Positions 25,452 through 35,233 of a stretch of 64,000 nucleotides of DNA are shown here, piece after piece (position 1 is the first letter of the stretch; each line of letters begins with the position of its first letter). The notes under the pieces are model-generated. The model had not been told where the DNA came from. It searched no databases and was given only the letters and a program-made list of their open reading frames with translations. Source of the DNA: Candidatus Poribacteria bacterium. Its GTDB lineage: Bacteria > Poribacteria > WGA-4E > WGA-3G. The DNA is taken from positions 1-64,000 of the forward strand of contig PYJD01000036.1 of assembly GCA_003635315.1 (NCBI GenBank), in the 5' to 3' direction. The position numbers were made by a program, and so were the translations under genes.

Positions 25452-27008
25452 TTACCATGAATCTGTTCTAAAAGGTGAAGCAGGTAATCCTTCTTTGTTC
25501 ACCAGATTCGGTTCAGCAACTTGATTCCAACCAAATCTTACAGCAATTGGGTTTGTTACAGATTGACTTGAGACGATAATCGTATTCCCCTCAATTGTAG
25601 CTTCAGCATCATGGTATTGTTTGTCTTCACCGGCTATTTCAAACCAAGTAAGTGGTTTACCATCACTTGACATCAACCCACCACCTACATGCTCGAAACG
25701 AATATGGATTGTATCCGCTTTTACCTCAAAATCCTTATATAAAGGACCTGAATAAACAAGACTCTCCTTATCATAGGTCATTGCTAATGCCCACAATGCC
25801 AATCTAAAACCAACATCCTGTTTATTCCTTGGATGGATATCATTAATATTACTTATATCTGTGGTTACAACCATACCAGTATTAGGTATAGATAATGAAG
25901 CTGTTTGAGATTCCCATAATTTTGGCAACACAAATGGATTTGGTTTTATTCCACGTCTGGCTGCATTTCTATTATAATTGAAGGGGGCAAGCTGTACAAA
26001 ATAAAATGGGAATTCTCCTTGTTGCCACACCTCTCGCCATCCATGAATGAGTGCTTTCATCTTTTTGTGATACAGCATTCCTTCTCGGACATTTGATTCA
26101 CCTTGATACCAAATTGCGCCACGAATTGCATAAGGAACGAGTGGGTGTATCATATTATTGTATATCGAGGTCGGTCTGGTATGGTTATTAAATGGATGGT
26201 TAATGGTTGGTAACTGAGATAGGGTTGCATCAGTTTCTAAAGCTATCTTCGTTTTATCAACCCATTCTTCAATCTCTTTTATCTTTGAAGGAAGATTCTG
26301 TCGATAATTTGACTGCACCCTTTCAACTTCTTCAGAAATTGTTTTCAATGCAGGAACTGCAGCAAAACCGGCTGGGGGTGTCCAAGGTTCAATACGAGTT
26401 CCTCCCCATGAAGTATTTATTAGTCCAATTGGTACGTTCAGCTCCTTGTGTAACTTTCTGCCAAAGTAATAGGCAACAGCAGAAAAATTTGGGATTGTTT
26501 CAGGATTTGTCTCTTTCCAATCTGCTGTTACATTATGCTGTAGGAGACCAGAAGATCTTCTCGGTACATAGAACAGTCGAATATTTGGATATTTTGCCGC
26601 AGCAATTTCCTCTACATTGTCTTTTGAGGCGTTGACAGACCATTGCATATTTGATTGTCCTGAACAGATCCAAACTTCTCCAACGAGTATATTCTTTAAT
26701 TCCAGAGTGTTGTTTCCAACAATCCGCATTATGAATGGACCACCAGCTTCCATTGATGGGAATTTCACTTGCCACTTTCCATCGTCACCAGCGACTGTAG
26801 TAAGTGTATGAAGGGTTGTTCCCTCTTCTGAATTTAGTGTAAGACTAATTTCTTCACCTGGAGATCCCCATCCCCATATCGGTACTTCTATATTCCGTTG
26901 CATTACCATGTTACTGCTTATAAGATTTGGTAATGTAACTTCTGAATACACCACGACTATTGGAAAAAGTAATAAGCAGACAAAGTAAATTAATAAGATA
27001 CGTTTCAT
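25452..27008 (-). CDS. Secreted sialate O-acetylesterase family protein (copy 2)
   Basis: Paralogue of the next gene on this strand, 518 aa, similar along its whole length. Signal peptide about 1-22; SSNMVMQRNIEVPIWGWG; nucleophile block ICSGQSNMQW; GTRIEPWTPP; IWYQGESN; DIHPRNKQ. It has a small insertion (NRNAARRGIKPNPF) relative to copy 1. It begins 4 bases after the stop of recD2, so it may be co-transcribed with it, although the functions do not match. Expected activity is deacetylation of O-acetylated glycans, possibly of host or detrital origin. Confidence 0.88.
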   Translation of the reverse strand: MKRILLIYFVCLLLFPIVVVYSEVTLPNLISSNMVMQRNIEVPIWGWGSPGEEISLTLNSEEGTTLHTLTTVAGDDGKWQVKFPSMEAGGPFIMRIVGNNTLELKNILVGEVWICSGQSNMQWSVNASKDNVEEIAAAKYPNIRLFYVPRRSSGLLQHNVTADWKETNPETIPNFSAVAYYFGRKLHKELNVPIGLINTSWGGTRIEPWTPPAGFAAVPALKTISEEVERVQSNYRQNLPSKIKEIEEWVDKTKIALETDATLSQLPTINHPFNNHTRPTSIYNNMIHPLVPYAIRGAIWYQGESNVREGMLYHKKMKALIHGWREVWQQGEFPFYFVQLAPFNYNRNAARRGIKPNPFVLPKLWESQTASLSIPNTGMVVTTDISNINDIHPRNKQDVGFRLALWALAMTYDKESLVYSGPLYKDFEVKADTIHIRFEHVGGGLMSSDGKPLTWFEIAGEDKQYHDAEATIEGNTIIVSSQSVTNPIAVRFGWNQVAEPNLVNKEGLPASPFRTDSW

Positions 27009-27012
27009 ATTT

Positions 27013-29334
27013 TTATCCTTCTATCAGTTGATTGTTTAGACGTTCAGCCAGATAACTGTTACGTTCCATAACCTGATTATTACGAATACAGATACCTAAT
27101 GCTTGCTTTGTACCTACTATTATAACACGTTCCTTAGCACGAGTAATTCCTGTATAGAGTAAATTGCGTTGTAGCATAAGATAGTGTTGCGTATGTATAG
27201 GTATGACAACGGCAGGATATTCACTTCCTTGCGCTTTGTGTATTGTAGTAGCATAAGCCAACACCAATTCATTCAAATCAGCCATATCATAAGCAACGAT
27301 TTTTTCAGGAAATCTGACTTTCACTGTTTTCTCTACTTGGTCTATCCCTGCAATCCTACCTATATCACCATTATACACATCATAATCATAGTTATTACGT
27401 ATCTGCATTACCTTATCCCCAACACGAAATGTATGCCATCCTCTGACTGCTTGTTCAGCATTTGGATTTAGTACTTCTTGGAGTTGTTGGTTAAGGTTTT
27501 CTGATCCAAGACTCCCTTTACGCATAGGGCATAAAAGTTGGATATCATCTATAGGATGATAATTATAATGTTTTGGCAACCTTTTTGATATCAAAGTTGT
27601 AATAAGTTCTACAGATTCTTCGTCATCATCTGATTCAATGAAGAAGAAATTCCTATCTTTTGGTCCAGAAAGCTTAGGGAATTCACCGGTATTAATCAGA
27701 TGTGCATTCGTCACTATCATGCTCTGTTGGGCTTGTCTAAAAATTTCAGTGAGTTTAACAATCGGTATCTTCATAGATTGAATTAAACTATTCAGTACAT
27801 TTCCAGCACCTACAGATGGAAGTTGATCAGTATCTCCTATAAGGATTAATGATGCATCTGTAGGTACAGCCTGCATCAAACGATTCATCAAGACAATATC
27901 TACCATTGACATCTCATCCAATATGACTACGTCCGCTTCTAACGGATTTTCTCGATTACGTTTGAATCCATTATCTTGTGGGGAAAATTCAAGGAGTCTA
28001 TGGATCGTCTTCGCTTCTCTACCAGTGGTTTCACTCAATCGTTTTGCTGCACGACCAGTTGGGGCAGCCAATACTATAGAGTTCCCAAGGGATTCAAACA
28101 TCCGTATCATTCCTACGGTGGTTGTGGTTTTTCCTGTACCTGGACCTCCGGTTAAAATCATCGTGCGTTCTGTAACAGCAGTATGTATTGCCTCTCTCTG
28201 TTGCGATGCAAATTCAATACCCATCTCATGCTGTAAGTTATCCAATTTTGAATCAATATCTAATTGTTTTGTATCTATTCTTCCATTGGATAGCAATCTT
28301 TGAAACTGATTAGTAATTCCCATCTCAGCATAGAAAAAGGGAGCAAGATAGATTGCCCCCTCCTCTGGAATTATTGGTATTTCATTAATTTCAGGATTTT
28401 CATCCATTACATCGTTTTCAACAATTTCAATATAATCTGGTTGACTCTCTGAGAGTAAACCTAATGTTGAATTTTCAGTAATACTATTAAAATTACTGTT
28501 TTCAATTAATAATTCTGCCTGTCCACTCTCATCAGATAATATTATTTCTTCATTGATTCTTAACGCATAAATACCTTTCTCAATTGCTTGGTCATCTAAT
28601 TCAAGCATATCTTGGCATGCTTCAGACAATTCTTTCCCATGTTGAAACACATGTCCGTCATCTGCTTTTTGACTTAGTACATACTTTATACCCGCTTGCA
28701 CACGATGTGGGTCATCCTTACTCATCCCCAGTTTCTGGGCAATAGTGTCTGCAGTTACAAAACCGATTCCATAAATGTCGTCAGCAAGACGATACGGGTT
28801 TTCAGTTACAATCTGAATTGCTTCATTTTGATATGTCTTAAAAATCTTCGCTGCATGCGCAGTACTTACATTATGAGACTGTAGGAATAACATAACGTTC
28901 TTAATTTCACGTTGTTCTTCCCAGGCATCCTGAATCATTCGTACGCGTTTGCGTCCAATACCTTCTACTCCAGCAATCTTATCCGGTTCTTGTTCTATTA
29001 CATCAATTGTATCCATCCCAAATTTATTCACTATTCGGGATGCCATTTTAGGTCCTATTCCTTTTATCAGTCCAGAACCAAGGTATTTCTTAATACCAGC
29101 AATGTTGGCAGGAAGTATAGTCTCGTATTTATCAATTTGAAACTGACGTCCATATTTCGGATTATTAACCCATTCACCCTTCAGAATAAGACTCTCACCA
29201 GCATATACACTTGCCAAATTACCTACGATTGTTATTAGTTCTGAATGACCACGCGCAGAAAATCTACCAATGGTATAACCGTTATCTGGATTTTCAAAAA
29301 CTATTCGTTCAAGAATCCCATTCAACGTTTCCAT
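27013..29334 (-). CDS. recD2: RecD2-type DNA helicase
   Basis: 5'-3' superfamily 1B DNA helicase without a RecBC partner, 773 aa. N-terminal OB-like domain and helix-hairpin-helix region (LIKGIGPKMASRIV; VEGIGRKRVRMI), then the motor: Walker A GGPGTGKT (396-403), AAPTGRAAKRL, Walker B DE at 473-474, GDTDQLPSVGAG, a 1B/2B region and the C-terminal motif VLAYATTIHKAQGSEYP. Between about 267 and 326 there is an acidic, Asn/Glu-rich stretch that I do not recall from typical RecD2 and which may be a lineage-specific insertion. RecD2 proteins act in replication-fork repair and mismatch repair. Confidence 0.92.
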   Translation of the reverse strand: METLNGILERIVFENPDNGYTIGRFSARGHSELITIVGNLASVYAGESLILKGEWVNNPKYGRQFQIDKYETILPANIAGIKKYLGSGLIKGIGPKMASRIVNKFGMDTIDVIEQEPDKIAGVEGIGRKRVRMIQDAWEEQREIKNVMLFLQSHNVSTAHAAKIFKTYQNEAIQIVTENPYRLADDIYGIGFVTADTIAQKLGMSKDDPHRVQAGIKYVLSQKADDGHVFQHGKELSEACQDMLELDDQAIEKGIYALRINEEIILSDESGQAELLIENSNFNSITENSTLGLLSESQPDYIEIVENDVMDENPEINEIPIIPEEGAIYLAPFFYAEMGITNQFQRLLSNGRIDTKQLDIDSKLDNLQHEMGIEFASQQREAIHTAVTERTMILTGGPGTGKTTTTVGMIRMFESLGNSIVLAAPTGRAAKRLSETTGREAKTIHRLLEFSPQDNGFKRNRENPLEADVVILDEMSMVDIVLMNRLMQAVPTDASLILIGDTDQLPSVGAGNVLNSLIQSMKIPIVKLTEIFRQAQQSMIVTNAHLINTGEFPKLSGPKDRNFFFIESDDDEESVELITTLISKRLPKHYNYHPIDDIQLLCPMRKGSLGSENLNQQLQEVLNPNAEQAVRGWHTFRVGDKVMQIRNNYDYDVYNGDIGRIAGIDQVEKTVKVRFPEKIVAYDMADLNELVLAYATTIHKAQGSEYPAVVIPIHTQHYLMLQRNLLYTGITRAKERVIIVGTKQALGICIRNNQVMERNSYLAERLNNQLIEG

Positions 29335-29559
29335 CTGTATTTCCTACTCAAACATTTATTTAAATGTAATGGGGATTTTATATCAAGATTTATGGACAGG
29401 CAATCTAAAAATTAGCGATCAATATAACATGGCACAACCAATGAATTTACACCAAAGCTTTGAAGTCAAATCAGAACGGCTGCAAACTATTCCTATAGTT
29501 ACGAAGAAATGGTTTAAGTCAGTTTGAATCTTAAAATCTAAATACTAATATAACGCAAC

Positions 29560-30792
29560 TTATTCAATGTTCGCCATTAACTTACGAAAAGCATTTAGTT
29601 GTGGAGGTATAATATGAGGTTCAGGCATACTGTCTTCTAAGGCTTCGATTGTTTTGAAACCATTACCTGTAATAGCTACCACAATTCGTTCATCACGAGC
29701 TATCACGCCATCCTCAATCAATTTCTTGGTTACTGCAAGGGTTACCCCACCAGCAGTTTCTGTGAAAATACCTTCTGTTGCAGCAAGTAATTGAATAGCT
29801 TCAATTATCTCTTCATCATCCGCATGTTCACCAACACCACCTGATTTCCTCACAGTATCCACTGCATATATCCCATCTGCAGGATTACCAATTGCCAAGG
29901 ATTTAGCAATTGTTTCGGGTTTTACAGGTTTAACATAATCACTATTCTCTTTGAAGGTATTTACTATCGGTCCACATCCTTCTGCTTGAGCAACATGTAC
30001 TTTAGTATTCGGTTCATCTATTAAACCTAATATATGAAATTCCTTTAATGCCTTACCAATTTTAGTAATTAATGAACCACCAGCAGCAGGAGCAACTATA
30101 TGATCGGGTGCTTCCCAACCTAATTGTTCAATTAATTCAAAACAGAGGGTCTTTGATCCTTCAGCATAATACGGACGGATATTTATATTCACAAATGCCC
30201 ATGGATGTATACCAGCTATTTCACTACATAACCGATTGACATCATCGTAATTCCCCATAATACCAACAACAGTAGGTGCATATACGAGTGATGCTACTAC
30301 TTTACCCAATTCTAAGTCAGCCGGTATGAATATGAAACAGTTCAAATTCGCAATCGCTGCATGGGCTGCAACTGCGTTAGCTAAATTCCCCGTTGATGCA
30401 CAAGATACTATATCAAAATCGAATTCTTTAGATTTACTTAAAGCAATCGCTACAACTCGGTCTTTGAAAGACAATGTTGGATGGCAAACTGAATCATCTT
30501 TGATATAGATTTCCTTAACATCCAAGGCATCACCAAGATTCTTTGCTCTAATTAATGGTGTAAATCCAGATTTTAAACCATCAGTCGGTTCACCATCTAT
30601 CGGTAAAAGATCAATATATCTCCACAAACTATCTGGTCCATCTTCTATTGACTTTCTCGAGATTGATTTCTGAATTGCTTCATAGTTATAATCTACTTCT
30701 AAAGGACCGAAACAAAATTCACAAACATGAAGCGGCTCCTTCGGATATTTTCTTTCACATTCACGACATTTTAAACCTAAAACCTTATCCAT
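29560..30792 (-). CDS. thrC: Threonine synthase
   Basis: PLP-dependent enzyme making threonine from O-phosphohomoserine, 410 aa. An N-terminal zinc ribbon (C9, C12, C24, C27) precedes the fold-type II core; the PLP lysine is K110 in LSFKDRVV, and the phosphate-binding loop is PAAGGSLI. The ATG at 30792 lies nine bases after GGAGG; a TTG four codons earlier overlaps that site and is rejected. Preceded on the same strand by the 467-aa unknown gene with a 72-base gap. Threonine-synthase-like paralogues with other substrates exist, but no conflicting feature is seen. Confidence 0.88.
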   Translation of the reverse strand: MDKVLGLKCRECERKYPKEPLHVCEFCFGPLEVDYNYEAIQKSISRKSIEDGPDSLWRYIDLLPIDGEPTDGLKSGFTPLIRAKNLGDALDVKEIYIKDDSVCHPTLSFKDRVVAIALSKSKEFDFDIVSCASTGNLANAVAAHAAIANLNCFIFIPADLELGKVVASLVYAPTVVGIMGNYDDVNRLCSEIAGIHPWAFVNINIRPYYAEGSKTLCFELIEQLGWEAPDHIVAPAAGGSLITKIGKALKEFHILGLIDEPNTKVHVAQAEGCGPIVNTFKENSDYVKPVKPETIAKSLAIGNPADGIYAVDTVRKSGGVGEHADDEEIIEAIQLLAATEGIFTETAGGVTLAVTKKLIEDGVIARDERIVVAITGNGFKTIEALEDSMPEPHIIPPQLNAFRKLMANIE

Positions 30793-30864
30793 TAACGCCT
30801 CCAAATATTACTTTTCTAAAATGCCTAATAAAATTCATCTAATTCTATAATTCGTAGATAATTC

Positions 30865-32268
30865 TCATATCGTCAATACTATTTCAAAGTCATTTTGTCC
30901 ATGTTGTAATGCCAAACGAATAAAAAGAAGGTATTCATCTACCCAAGTCACACTTTTGGCATTTGAGCTTGCTAATTCTAATCCTAAATGATTTCCCCAG
31001 ATAGCAATTCCGTATGGCATCGCTTTAGTAGATTCTATTGTAAAGGATAGATGCAGACGAGAACGTTTTCGAGTAGGACGAAAACCAACCACCTTTGGTA
31101 AATGATATTCCACGCCATGCATAGAAGTTCCTTCCATTGAAACTCCTAAACCTGTATTTTCAACTACTGGTGGAGTGATATAATTCTTCATCTCCTCTGG
31201 TTCCATACTACCAGTGTTAAAAGTAAACTGACATTCAGAATCATAAAAAAATAGTGTTCTTTTTACTTTAAGATCATCTGAATTATTTACTTCAGGTAGA
31301 GTTGATTCACTTTGGTCCAATTCATTTGGAGTCACATTATCTGGAGTATCTACGATCAAGAATGTAGGTTCAGTTTGTTGGCAACTTGACCAATATTCAT
31401 CAACCATTTCTGAGAGAGGGTATACTCTTGTATTCTCATTTTCACAAACATTAGCAAAGTATACATCAAGTCGATCTAAGGATTCCTGTCCTAATTGTGA
31501 AACCTCTATGGCGTTAATGTGTTGTATATATCCTAACCAACTATTCCATTTCTCGTTTTCTACATATATATTAAAGTTCTGAATGTATAGATCGTTGATT
31601 AATGCTGCTCTTAGGTTTGTTGCTTCTGGAACAAGGTGGGATACTGTATCGTATGGAATAGCAGCTATACTACCTGAAGTGGGTGCACTAAAATTGTGTT
31701 GTTCATTTGACGGATAAAAGAAGCCGAATGGACAACCCCGATCATTTTCTGCTAATGTTTCTCGTTCATTCCAACGATAACCCCATAATCCACGAAAACC
31801 TTCCTGTTCAATGGCGTGAATTAATACTTGGTTCTTCCATTCTGCCCCTACTACACTCGGATTTGCCCAATCAAGAGATCTTTCAACTTTTTTCCATTGT
31901 GTTCGAATATATCCCGGCAATGTTTCGCGCATTCTAACAAGATGTTCAGCAACGATTTCAGGTGAGGATGAATGGGACTGAAGGGATATGTCATTTCCTT
32001 CTTCTACACCTTCGTCAGAAATACCAGTCAAATTCATCCATTGTGAATCCCATAATGACTTTATATCAATCATTAATAGGAAATCGTCACCATACTCGTT
32101 ATGCCAGTCTGTCAATTCTTTGGCATGAAATTGAATATCATCCGCTACAATTGCCCAAGTAATTGGAATCTCATACTTATGTGCATAACCTGCTATCTGA
32201 CGCATTCCCTCTTTAAGTTGCTGTCGTTCTTCAGAAATAGCTGTGCAAACAAGACCATAATATAACAT
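30865..32268 (-). CDS. Uncharacterised protein, possible polysaccharide-deacetylase-like barrel
   Basis: Not recognised with confidence. 467 aa, no signal peptide. The first ~230 residues read like a NodB/glycoside-hydrolase-type alpha/beta barrel that handles a linear argument of strands (YGLVCTAIS; EIPITWAIVADD; DDFLLMIDIKSLW; GFRGLWGYRWNE), but I do not see the DD/HxxxH metal motif of true deacetylases. The last ~140 residues look like a beta-sandwich (KRTLFFYDSECQFTF..; RKRSRLHLSFTIEST..). It starts 8 bases after the aldolase gene and overlaps its end region, so the two are co-expressed. Might act on a sugar or a sugar-like substrate; function unknown. Confidence 0.55.
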   Translation of the reverse strand: MLYYGLVCTAISEERQQLKEGMRQIAGYAHKYEIPITWAIVADDIQFHAKELTDWHNEYGDDFLLMIDIKSLWDSQWMNLTGISDEGVEEGNDISLQSHSSSPEIVAEHLVRMRETLPGYIRTQWKKVERSLDWANPSVVGAEWKNQVLIHAIEQEGFRGLWGYRWNERETLAENDRGCPFGFFYPSNEQHNFSAPTSGSIAAIPYDTVSHLVPEATNLRAALINDLYIQNFNIYVENEKWNSWLGYIQHINAIEVSQLGQESLDRLDVYFANVCENENTRVYPLSEMVDEYWSSCQQTEPTFLIVDTPDNVTPNELDQSESTLPEVNNSDDLKVKRTLFFYDSECQFTFNTGSMEPEEMKNYITPPVVENTGLGVSMEGTSMHGVEYHLPKVVGFRPTRKRSRLHLSFTIESTKAMPYGIAIWGNHLGLELASSNAKSVTWVDEYLLFIRLALQHGQNDFEIVLTI

Positions 32269-32276
32269 TCTTCTGG

Positions 32277-32984
32277 CTATTCTAAAAAAACTGTTACACC
32301 CATTTCAGCATACTTTTCACGTGTACTCGGGTTACCATTTCTAAAGCAAACAGCGGTGGGTGAATCTTCTAACTCCTTTACAACATAACGTACACACTCA
32401 TCAACGGATTGGAGTGCGTGATTAGGATGCCCTTCCATACTGAATGTCAAATCTGTTGGTCCAAATGAAAGACAATCTACGCCAGACTTTGCAAGCCGTC
32501 GTGCATGCGTAACAGATTCAATTGATTCAATCTGCATCCATAGCATGCCATAATTATTCCACCAGTCAGCATATTCTAATCTCTCCCGATCATGAGAGTC
32601 CTTCCTCGCTCCTCCACCCCAGCTGCGGATTCCTTGCTGCGGATAGTAAAAATAAGCAACAGATTCATCAACCGTTTCCTCTAATTCAACCTGCGGTACT
32701 TCAATACCTGATGGTCCTAAGTCAAGATAATTCCCAATTAAGTAAGCGTTTCGGGTGTGTTTTATCCTGAAATTCACGGGGATATCTATTGAATCTGCCA
32801 TATTACAGAATTCAACTAAACGATCTTCACTATAAGCAGAATGCTGACTATCTACTGCCACAAAATCATAATTACCATTAATCACTCTTGATGCAAGACT
32901 GTCTCTATCTATCATCATAGAAACAGAAACACCATATATGTGTTCCCCATTACGGATACGTTGTTTCAAGTTATCATTAGACAT
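32277..32984 (-). CDS. HpcH/HpaI-family aldolase
   Basis: Class II-type (metal-dependent) aldolase/citrate-lyase-like barrel, 235 aa. Family features: DFVAVDSQHSAYSED near the N-terminus, the catalytic/proton-relay region PVNFRIKH, the metal-binding stretch MQIESIESV with a Glu ligand, and LSFGPTDLTFSMEG. Members cleave 4-hydroxy-2-oxoacids. I choose the ATG at 32984, six bases after GGGG; a TTG 7 codons earlier is possible. Transcribed with the 467-aa unknown gene downstream. The substrate is not predictable from sequence alone. Confidence 0.85.
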   Translation of the reverse strand: MSNDNLKQRIRNGEHIYGVSVSMMIDRDSLASRVINGNYDFVAVDSQHSAYSEDRLVEFCNMADSIDIPVNFRIKHTRNAYLIGNYLDLGPSGIEVPQVELEETVDESVAYFYYPQQGIRSWGGGARKDSHDRERLEYADWWNNYGMLWMQIESIESVTHARRLAKSGVDCLSFGPTDLTFSMEGHPNHALQSVDECVRYVVKELEDSPTAVCFRNGNPSTREKYAEMGVTVFLE

Positions 32985-33005
32985 ACCACACCCCATACAT
33001 GTCAA

Positions 33006-33442
33006 TTCAAGTCTTACAATTATGTAAATCTGTATATAGAATTATCTATATTTAATAAGGACAATTCTCATAATTATACCACATTTCATACTCTTTGCCA
33101 AAGACATTTAGACCCAATAACAGAGTCATTCATATATCAATTATTGACACATTTTGATAATTAAGTTCTCTATGATACTTTCCAATTCCTGACCAGCAAA
33201 ACACAAAAGAAGTTATTGACGTTATTCGGGATATATGAAATTTCGATAGGTGAATTGTAGCGATCTCTAAGTTTGTTCAGTTTCAGTCGACAATAAAATG
33301 CCTATGCACCAAAATAAATCTGTACACCCTACCGATAAATCCCGGTATATTATTCTTGTCAATTGAGTCTATTAATGATATTCTTATACCTCTCTAAGAC
33401 CCATTTTTCTTAACAAAATCGCTTTATTCAAGGAGCTTTCAA
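33006..33442. other. Divergent intergenic region upstream of the Gfo/selenoprotein pair
   Basis: About 440 non-coding bases. Besides the promoter candidate at 33356-33384 it shows TTGACA at 33144-33149 without a well-spaced -10. No repeat or RNA gene recognised. Confidence 0.4.
33356..33384 (+). promoter_or_regulatory. Promoter candidate for the Gfo/selenoprotein pair
   Basis: TTGTCA, 17-base spacer, TATTCT, 59 bases before the ATG at 33443. Five and four of six consensus positions. Confidence 0.4.
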
Positions 33443-34468
33443 ATGTATCGTGTCGGTATTATAGGATTAGGAAGTATTGCTGCTCGTTATTCAAATCCAG
33501 ATGATGCTTATCCTTACTGTCATGCTGGGGGAATACGTCATTGTCAGACAACTGAATTGGTGGCAGTTGCAGATATGTCTAAAGAACGACAATCCGATTT
33601 TCAGCAAACATGGGGACCCGGTTTTCCTGATGGATCAATCAACTATTATGATTCCGATATTCAAATGCTTGAAAGTGAAGAATTGGATATCGTGGCTGTT
33701 TGTGTTAGAGGACCCCACCATTTTCCTGTAATGCAAAATGTTCTGAAGGCTGATATTAAGGCAATATTCCTCGAGAAACCTGCAGGATGTTCCCTTGAAG
33801 AAGTTGATACAATGACAGCAGGTGCGGATGCTAAAGGAATTCCTATCATTGTTGATTATACAAGGCATTGGGGACCACATCTTATACATCTACAAACTCT
33901 TATTGAAGACGGTTTAATTGGTGAAGTTCAAACTGTAATTGGTTATTGCGGTGGAGGTGTTCTATCCTTCGGTATCCATACTACGGACATGATATGTCAA
34001 TTCGCAGGTTATGATCCTATATCTGTATCTGGAATAGTCACGGGAGAAGGTCATCCCCCTGAACCTTACGAACATGAACCTTCAATTGTCAGTGCTACAA
34101 TAAAATATCAAAGTGGTGTTATCGGTTTTCAGGTTGGACACCATGGTGTACGAGGTAGTTTTTCTGTTGATATTCTCGGCAGTGAAGGTACAATTCAGAC
34201 CGGATTTTATACTGGTGTGTCAGTCCAGAAAGGTGGTCAGCAAGTTGATAATGATACGCTTAATTTACCTGAGAATGCTGGTCCATTCAAAATAGCCTAT
34301 CAGCAGATTACTGACTATCTTGAGGGTGGACCATTACCGCACTGTTCACGGGATCATTATACGGCTGTAAATGAAATTGGTTTTGCTGTAATTGAAAGCG
34401 CCATTACTGGACAGATTATCGAACTACCATGTCAAAATAGGACACGTCTTATCTATGCAAATGGATAA
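33443..34468 (+). CDS. Gfo/Idh/MocA-family oxidoreductase
   Basis: NAD(P)-dependent oxidoreductase, 341 aa. Rossmann loop GIIGLGSIAARYS at the N-terminus; EKP motif as LEKPAGCSLEEVD; C-terminal beta-sheet domain with GIHTTDMICQFAG as the probable catalytic-histidine region. AAGGAG precedes the ATG. It stops 12 bases before the selenoprotein gene and shares its promoter, so the two should be made together. Similarity to the copy at 19815-20888 is limited to the fold motifs. Substrate unknown; sugar or polyol derivatives are usual. Confidence 0.88.
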   Translation: MYRVGIIGLGSIAARYSNPDDAYPYCHAGGIRHCQTTELVAVADMSKERQSDFQQTWGPGFPDGSINYYDSDIQMLESEELDIVAVCVRGPHHFPVMQNVLKADIKAIFLEKPAGCSLEEVDTMTAGADAKGIPIIVDYTRHWGPHLIHLQTLIEDGLIGEVQTVIGYCGGGVLSFGIHTTDMICQFAGYDPISVSGIVTGEGHPPEPYEHEPSIVSATIKYQSGVIGFQVGHHGVRGSFSVDILGSEGTIQTGFYTGVSVQKGGQQVDNDTLNLPENAGPFKIAYQQITDYLEGGPLPHCSRDHYTAVNEIGFAVIESAITGQIIELPCQNRTRLIYANG

Positions 34469-34480
34469 TTTCTGTTTATA

Positions 34481-35224
34481 ATGGCTTCCTTTAATGACCT
34501 CGGTTTCTTAGATCGTCATCTTATACGGTTATACCCATTTAAGAAATATAACACATCACCTAATTCTCCACTCAATAAACCATTAGATCAAACACGAATT
34601 GCACTTATCACTACGGGTGGGTTTTATATGGATGGACAACAACCATTTAATATAAAAAAATTAGGGGGTGATTGTTCTTTCCGTGAAATTGCAAATTCAA
34701 TTAATATACAAGACCTATTAATTCAACATAGTAGTAGTGTTTACGATCCAAGTGATACTAAAACTGATGTCAATCTTGTATTCCCATTGGTTAGATTTCG
34801 AGAATTAGAGGATAAAGGAATTATTAAATCATTAAACCATAGACATTTCAGTTTTATGGGGTCAATCTCCAGACCAAAACAGCTTATCAATCATACAGCA
34901 CCCCAAGTAGCCAAATTATTGATTGATGATAAAGTGGATGTGGCATTTCTAACTCCTGTATGACCCTTATGTAATCAGTCCGTAGGATTGATTCAACGTG
35001 CTATTGAAGATGTTGGTATTACAACAGTATCAATTACACTTGTTGAAAATGTAGCGAAAAGGATAAAACCACCTCGTGTTTTATCTGTCCCGTTTGGTTT
35101 TGGACATCCACTTGGGGAACCTAATAATCCGACCTTACAACATACAGTAATTTCAGAGGCACTGGGACTATTAGAAAATAATGAACCACCACCAATCTTA
35201 AAAAGAAGTCTGATATCAACATAG
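34481..35224 (+). CDS. GrdB/PrdB-like selenoprotein (in-frame TGA = Sec161)
   Basis: Read as one 247-aa protein whose codon 161 (34961-34963) is TGA. The two halves lie in the same frame with no shift, and together they look like the glycine/sarcosine/betaine reductase selenoprotein B family: YPFKKYN, LITTGGFY, FPLVRFRELEDKG, then FLTPV-U-PLC, NQSVGLIQRAIEDVGI and FGFGHPLGEP. Sec161 and Cys164 form the UxxC redox pair. A hairpin with a GU-bearing loop lies just after the TGA. Inside the family this pair makes a reductase or thiol-redox site; the full grd operon is not present. No clear Shine-Dalgarno; translation may be coupled to the upstream gene. A nonsense pseudogene is the alternative. 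Confidence 0.82.
34961..34993 (+). promoter_or_regulatory. Sec codon (TGA) with SECIS-like stem-loop
   Basis: Directly after the TGA, AATCAGTCC (34973-34981) and GGATTGATT (34985-34993) pair over nine positions including one G-U, closed by the loop GTA. Bacterial SECIS elements sit within ~15-40 bases of the Sec codon inside the coding region and carry a GU or GG in the apical loop; this one starts 9 bases after the TGA and its loop is 18 bases after it. Confidence 0.7.
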
Positions 35225-35233
35225 TATTTATTC

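Noticed and set aside
29494-29516. GAAGAAATGGTTTAAG, similar to the MITE end
   Set aside because: It lacks the GGTAT end and no partner inverted repeat lies nearby.
34481-34963. Truncated ORF ending at TGA, as a pseudogene
   Set aside because: The frame continues without shift in 34964-35224, the codon sits in a UxxC context of a known selenoprotein family and a SECIS-like hairpin follows directly; Sec readthrough explains it better.
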